Source: DAOUEH01 sp034430515 | Lineage (GTDB): Bacteria > Chloroflexota > Dehalococcoidia > Dehalococcoidales > RBG-16-60-22 | Assembly: GCA_034430515.1 (NCBI GenBank) | Contig: DAOUEP010000033.1 | Coordinates: 1 to 15,057, forward strand | Length of the DNA stretch: 15,057 bases | Direction of reading: 5' to 3' | Shown: positions 12,227-15,057 of the stretch, one piece after another | How positions within the stretch are numbered: position 1 is the first letter of the stretch | How the letters are laid out: each line of letters opens with the position of its first letter | Made by a program: the position numbers and the translations under genes | The notes under the pieces: model-generated | Database searches by the model: none | What the model was told of the DNA's origin: nothing | What the model saw: the letters and a program-made list of their open reading frames with translations, nothing else

Positions 12227-13092
12227 TGACGCGCTACTTTACCGACCGCCTGGCCCGCTACGTGGTGTTTATCAGCGCCACGGTATCTTTTATTATTTTG
12301 CTGGCCATCGCCATTTTTGTCTTTATAGACGGCCTGCCGGCTTTTAAGGAAATAGGCGTCTTTGAATTTCTCTTCGGCACGGTGTGGCGGCCGGGGCAGG
12401 GGCAGTACGGCATCCTCACCATGATTGTGGGCTCCATCGTGGTGACGGTGGGCTCGCTGCTGCTGGCGATACCGCTGGGCATTGCCTGCGCCATTTTGCT
12501 GGCCGAGGTCGCCCCGTTCCGGGTGCGCCAGTTCCTGCGGCCCGCGGTGGAGCTGCTGGTGGGGATACCCTCGGTGGTCTACGGGCTGGTCGGCCTGGTG
12601 CTGCTGGTGCCGGCGGTACGCCAGCTTGGCGGCAACGGTTTCAGCGTGCTGGCGGCCGCCATCGTGCTCATGGCCATGGTGCTGCCGACGATTATATCCA
12701 TCAGCGAGGACAGTCTGCGGGCGGTGCCCCAGTCCTACCGCGAGGGGGCGCTGGCGCTGGGGGCCACCAGGTGGCAGATGATTTCGCGGGTGCTGCTGCC
12801 GGCGGCCCGCTCCGGCATCGGCGCCTCTATCGTGCTGGGCATGGGGCGGGCCGTGGGCGAGACGATGGCTATGATTATGGTCATCGGCAACTCCATCGTC
12901 TTCCCGACCTCCCCGCTATCCCCGGCGCGGACGCTTACCGGCAACATCGCCGTGGAAATCAACTACGCCACCGGCGTCCACGAGAGCGCCCTGTTTGCCA
13001 CCGGCATCGTCCTGTTTATCTTTATCCTGCTCTTAAACAGCATTGCGGTTATTGTCTTCAAGAGGGGGGCCAGTGCTCAGAATCTCACCTAA
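12226..13092 (+). CDS. pstC: Phosphate ABC transporter permease PstC
   Basis: One of two membrane subunits forming the phosphate channel. The 288-residue product has six membrane segments, the first at about 11-35. The permease coupling loop reads YREGALALGATRWQMISRVLLP (171-192), followed by GMGRAVGETMAMI (205-217). A GTG at 12223 and this ATG at 12226 are both possible; I prefer the ATG because a four-codon frame (ATG at 12212, stop 12224-12226) with a well-spaced GGAG ends on it in a TGATG arrangement, whereas the GGAG is 15 bases from the GTG. It overlaps pstA by 20 bases. Confidence 0.93.
   Translation: MTRYFTDRLARYVVFISATVSFIILLAIAIFVFIDGLPAFKEIGVFEFLFGTVWRPGQGQYGILTMIVGSIVVTVGSLLLAIPLGIACAILLAEVAPFRVRQFLRPAVELLVGIPSVVYGLVGLVLLVPAVRQLGGNGFSVLAAAIVLMAMVLPTIISISEDSLRAVPQSYREGALALGATRWQMISRVLLPAARSGIGASIVLGMGRAVGETMAMIMVIGNSIVFPTSPLSPARTLTGNIAVEINYATGVHESALFATGIVLFIFILLLNSIAVIVFKRGASAQNLT
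12757..12780 (+). repeat. 24-bp stretch identical in pstC and pstA, copy 1
   Basis: Identical to 13592-13615 and encoding LGATRWQM in the permease coupling loop. The identity continues with few differences through the following VLLP codons. It reflects paralogous genes with unusually well kept wobble bases. Confidence 0.6.
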
Positions 13093-13924
13093 AACAACCC
13101 AGAACCTGGCCATGGTCTACGTCTGGGGAGGCGGCGTCATTACCGTCCTCATCCTGCTGGTGGTCATCGGCTACGTGCTGGTGCAGGGGCTCCCCGGCCT
13201 GACGCTGGACTTCCTGCTGACGCCGCCCCAGGGCGGCCTGAGCGGGGAAGGCGGCATCTCCACCGTCATCGTCAGCACCATTTACCTGGTGGCGGTGACC
13301 ATTATTATCCTGGTGCCGGTGGGGCTGGGGGCGGCCGTCTACCTGGCCGAGTACGCCCCGAACAACCGGCTCACCCGGCTGATACGCTACGGCGTGGAGA
13401 CGCTGGCGGGCGTGCCCTCCATCATCTTCGGGCTTTTCGGCTTCGCCCTCTTTGTGACGGTGCTGCATTTCAACTTCTCCATCCTCTCCGGGGCGCTGAC
13501 GCTGGTCTGCCTGCTGCTGCCGACGATGATACGCACCTCCGAGGAGGCGATTAAGTCCGTCCCCTACGCCCACCGCGAGGCGGCCCTGGCCCTGGGGGCC
13601 ACCAGGTGGCAGATGGTATCGCGGGTGCTGCTGCCCACGGCCCTGCCCGGCATCGTCACCGCCGTCATCCTCTGCATCGGGCGGGCCATCGAGGAGACGG
13701 CCTGCCTCTACGTTACCCTGGGCGGCAGCGCCGCCATGCCCAGCTCGCTGCTCTCCGGCGGGCGCACGCTGTCGCTGCACGTATTTTACCTGGCCATGGA
13801 GACGCGCGCCTTCGATAAGGCCATGGCCACCGGCGCGGTGCTCATCATCACCATTATCATCATCAACACCATTACCAACTGGCTATCCTACCGCTTTCAG
13901 AAACGGATGAAAGGGACGAGCTGA
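13073..13924 (+). CDS. pstA: Phosphate ABC transporter permease PstA
   Basis: Second membrane subunit of the phosphate channel, 283 residues and six membrane segments. The coupling loop reads HREAALALGATRWQMVSRVLLP (167-188), close to that of PstC, followed by CIGRAIEETACLYVTLGGSA. I chose the GTG at 13073, with GAGGGGGG (13062-13069) just upstream; the frame is open further back to a TTG at 13043 but that would extend into pstC. It overlaps the pstC end by 20 bases and is one base from pstB, so all are co-translated. A 24-bp stretch coding LGATRWQM is identical in pstC and pstA. Confidence 0.94.
   Translation: MLRISPKTTQNLAMVYVWGGGVITVLILLVVIGYVLVQGLPGLTLDFLLTPPQGGLSGEGGISTVIVSTIYLVAVTIIILVPVGLGAAVYLAEYAPNNRLTRLIRYGVETLAGVPSIIFGLFGFALFVTVLHFNFSILSGALTLVCLLLPTMIRTSEEAIKSVPYAHREAALALGATRWQMVSRVLLPTALPGIVTAVILCIGRAIEETACLYVTLGGSAAMPSSLLSGGRTLSLHVFYLAMETRAFDKAMATGAVLIITIIIINTITNWLSYRFQKRMKGTS
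13592..13615 (+). repeat. 24-bp stretch identical in pstC and pstA, copy 2
   Basis: Second copy, in pstA, of the segment at 12757-12780. Both lie in the loop that docks onto PstB. Confidence 0.6.
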
Positions 13925-13925
13925 G

Positions 13926-14720
13926 ATGACAATCTATAACCAGGCCTGCGATTGCGGCAAGATAAGCGCCCGGCAGGTAGACCTGTACTACGGGAATTTC
14001 CAGGCGTTGCGTAATATCACCCTGGAAATCCCCCAGTGCGCCATCACGGCCATCATCGGCCCCTCCGGCTGCGGCAAGTCGTCCTTCCTGCGCCTGCTCA
14101 ACCGCATGAACGACATCATCAACGGCGTCAGGGTGGGGGGCGTTTTACAGCTCGACGGCGTCTCCATCTACGATAAGACCATCGACGTGGTCGACCTCCG
14201 CAAGCGAGTGGGCATGGTCTTTCAGAAGCCCAACCCTTTCCCGATGTCCATCTACGATAACATCGCCTTCGGCCCGCGGCAGCACGGCACCCGCAGCCGC
14301 CACAACCTGGACGAAATCGTGACCCGGAGCCTGCAGCAGTCCGCCCTCTGGGATGAGGTGGAGGACAAGCTGGGGCAGTCGGCGCTGGCCCTCTCCGGGG
14401 GGCAGCAGCAGCGCCTGTGCATCGCCCGGGTGCTGGCCGTCGAGCCGGAGGTAATCCTTATGGACGAGCCGTGCAGCGCCCTGGACCCCATCGCCACGCT
14501 GAGAATCGAGGACCTGATGCGGACGCTGGCCAGGGACTACACCATCGTCATCGTGACGCACAACATGCAGCAGGCGGCGCGCGTCTCGGACATGGCCGCC
14601 TTTTTTATGATGGAGGAAGACCGCGCCGGCACTCTGGTAGAATACGGTAAGACCAGCCAGATATTTACCAACCCCAAGGACAAGCGCACCGAGGACTACA
14701 TCACCGGGCGTTTCGGCTAG
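13926..14720 (+). CDS. pstB: Phosphate ABC transporter ATP-binding protein PstB
   Basis: ATPase that powers phosphate import. The 264-residue product has Walker A GPSGCGKSS (45-53), the PstB-specific FQKPNPFPMSIYDNI (99-113) after the Q-loop Gln100, signature LSGGQQQRLCIAR (156-168), Walker B VILMDEPCSALDP (176-188) and switch H212 (VTHNMQQA). The ending RTEDYITGRFG is the usual PstB C-terminus. The N-terminus has an unusual pair of cysteines (CDCG, residues 8 and 10), not a known PstB feature. The ATG follows the pstA stop with one base between. It is followed after 20 bases by phoU. Confidence 0.96.
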   Translation: MTIYNQACDCGKISARQVDLYYGNFQALRNITLEIPQCAITAIIGPSGCGKSSFLRLLNRMNDIINGVRVGGVLQLDGVSIYDKTIDVVDLRKRVGMVFQKPNPFPMSIYDNIAFGPRQHGTRSRHNLDEIVTRSLQQSALWDEVEDKLGQSALALSGGQQQRLCIARVLAVEPEVILMDEPCSALDPIATLRIEDLMRTLARDYTIVIVTHNMQQAARVSDMAAFFMMEEDRAGTLVEYGKTSQIFTNPKDKRTEDYITGRFG

Positions 14721-14740
14721 GAATTAAGGAGGCTATTCTC

Positions 14741-15057
14741 ATGGAGATAAGGGCGGAATTTCACAAGAAACTCACCGAGATACGGGGCGACGTGCTGGTA
14801 ATGGGGAGCATGGTGGAAGAGTCCATCAGCCGCTCCGTCCAGGCCCTCCGGGAGCGCGACCTGGCCCTGGCGGAGGGCGTGATTGCCGACGACAGAAAGA
14901 TAAACAAGGTACGCTACGACATCGAGGAGAAGTGCATCGAACTCATCGCTACGCAGCAGCCGATGGCCCGAGACCTGCGCACCATCATGTCGGTGGCCAA
15001 CGTGGTCACCGAGCTGGAGAGAATCGGCGACCACGCCGAAGGCATCGCCAAGATTGT
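14741..15057 (+). CDS. phoU: Phosphate signalling protein PhoU (3' end beyond the window)
   Basis: The first 105 codons of PhoU, the helical protein that links Pst transport state to the PhoR-type sensor kinase and keeps the Pho regulon off when phosphate is plentiful. Visible family features are the start RAEFHKKLTEIRGDVLVMGSMVEESI, the KINKVRYDIEEKCIELIATQQPMARDLR segment and the metal-site motif ELERIGDHAEGIAKI at the cut end. The ATG has a strong AAGGAGG (14726-14732) 8 bases upstream. The rest of the gene, about another 110 residues in the usual length, is outside the window. Confidence 0.95.
   Translation, partial: MEIRAEFHKKLTEIRGDVLVMGSMVEESISRSVQALRERDLALAEGVIADDRKINKVRYDIEEKCIELIATQQPMARDLRTIMSVANVVTELERIGDHAEGIAKI

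Overview
The window (about 15 kb, GC-rich, genes packed with short overlaps) looks like chromosome from an anaerobic bacterium. The best taxonomic guess is Chloroflexota, probably Dehalococcoidia or a relative. This rests on the mix of system I cytochrome c maturation genes, a desulforedoxin-like protein, an 'orange protein'-type NifX/MinD-ferredoxin cluster and PhoP-type TTAACA boxes. It is an inference, since no marker gene or rRNA is present. I found no tRNA, rRNA, CRISPR array, insertion sequence or phage gene.

Layout. (1) 1-3727, plus strand: end of ccmF, an unrecognised exported and membrane-anchored protein, then ccmA, ccmB, ccmC and ccmD. Overlapping or closely spaced ends indicate a single cytochrome c maturation operon. 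(2) 3832-4408: a 40-residue desulforedoxin-like protein and methionine sulfoxide reductase B, a small redox/oxidative-stress pair. (3) 4416-8513, plus strand: a strong promoter with a perfect 22-bp palindrome at its start point, followed by a DUF5320 protein, a NifX-like protein with a Gly-rich tail, two MinD-type ATPases each with an inserted two-cluster ferredoxin domain, a second NifX-like protein, and cysteine synthase cysK. (4) 11009-8517, minus strand: tusA, a DsrE-like protein, a NifS/IscS-like protein and an IscU-DUF59 fusion, converging on cysK with only 3 bp between. (5) 11126-15057, plus strand: a Pho-box array, a 23-codon leader ORF, pstS, pstC, pstA, pstB and the start of phoU, a complete high-affinity phosphate uptake operon.

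How the parts may work together. CysK makes cysteine. The minus-strand genes carry the parts list for moving sulfur from cysteine (NifS-like protein, TusA, DsrE-like protein) onto an Fe-S scaffold (IscU-DUF59). The plus-strand NifX and MinD-ferredoxin proteins resemble the metal-sulfur cluster handling module of the Desulfovibrio orange protein (ORP) system. That the two blocks form one pathway is inference from adjacency.

The most unusual observation is that the NifS/IscS-like protein keeps its catalytic-loop cysteine but has lost the PLP-binding lysine (Thr207) and two other cofactor contacts (Asp105 for His, His184 for Gln). It therefore probably cannot act as an ordinary cysteine desulfurase. 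Regulatory DNA is unusually legible: the palindromic operator at 4447-4468 and six TTAACA-like hexamers at exact 11-bp spacing ahead of pstS.
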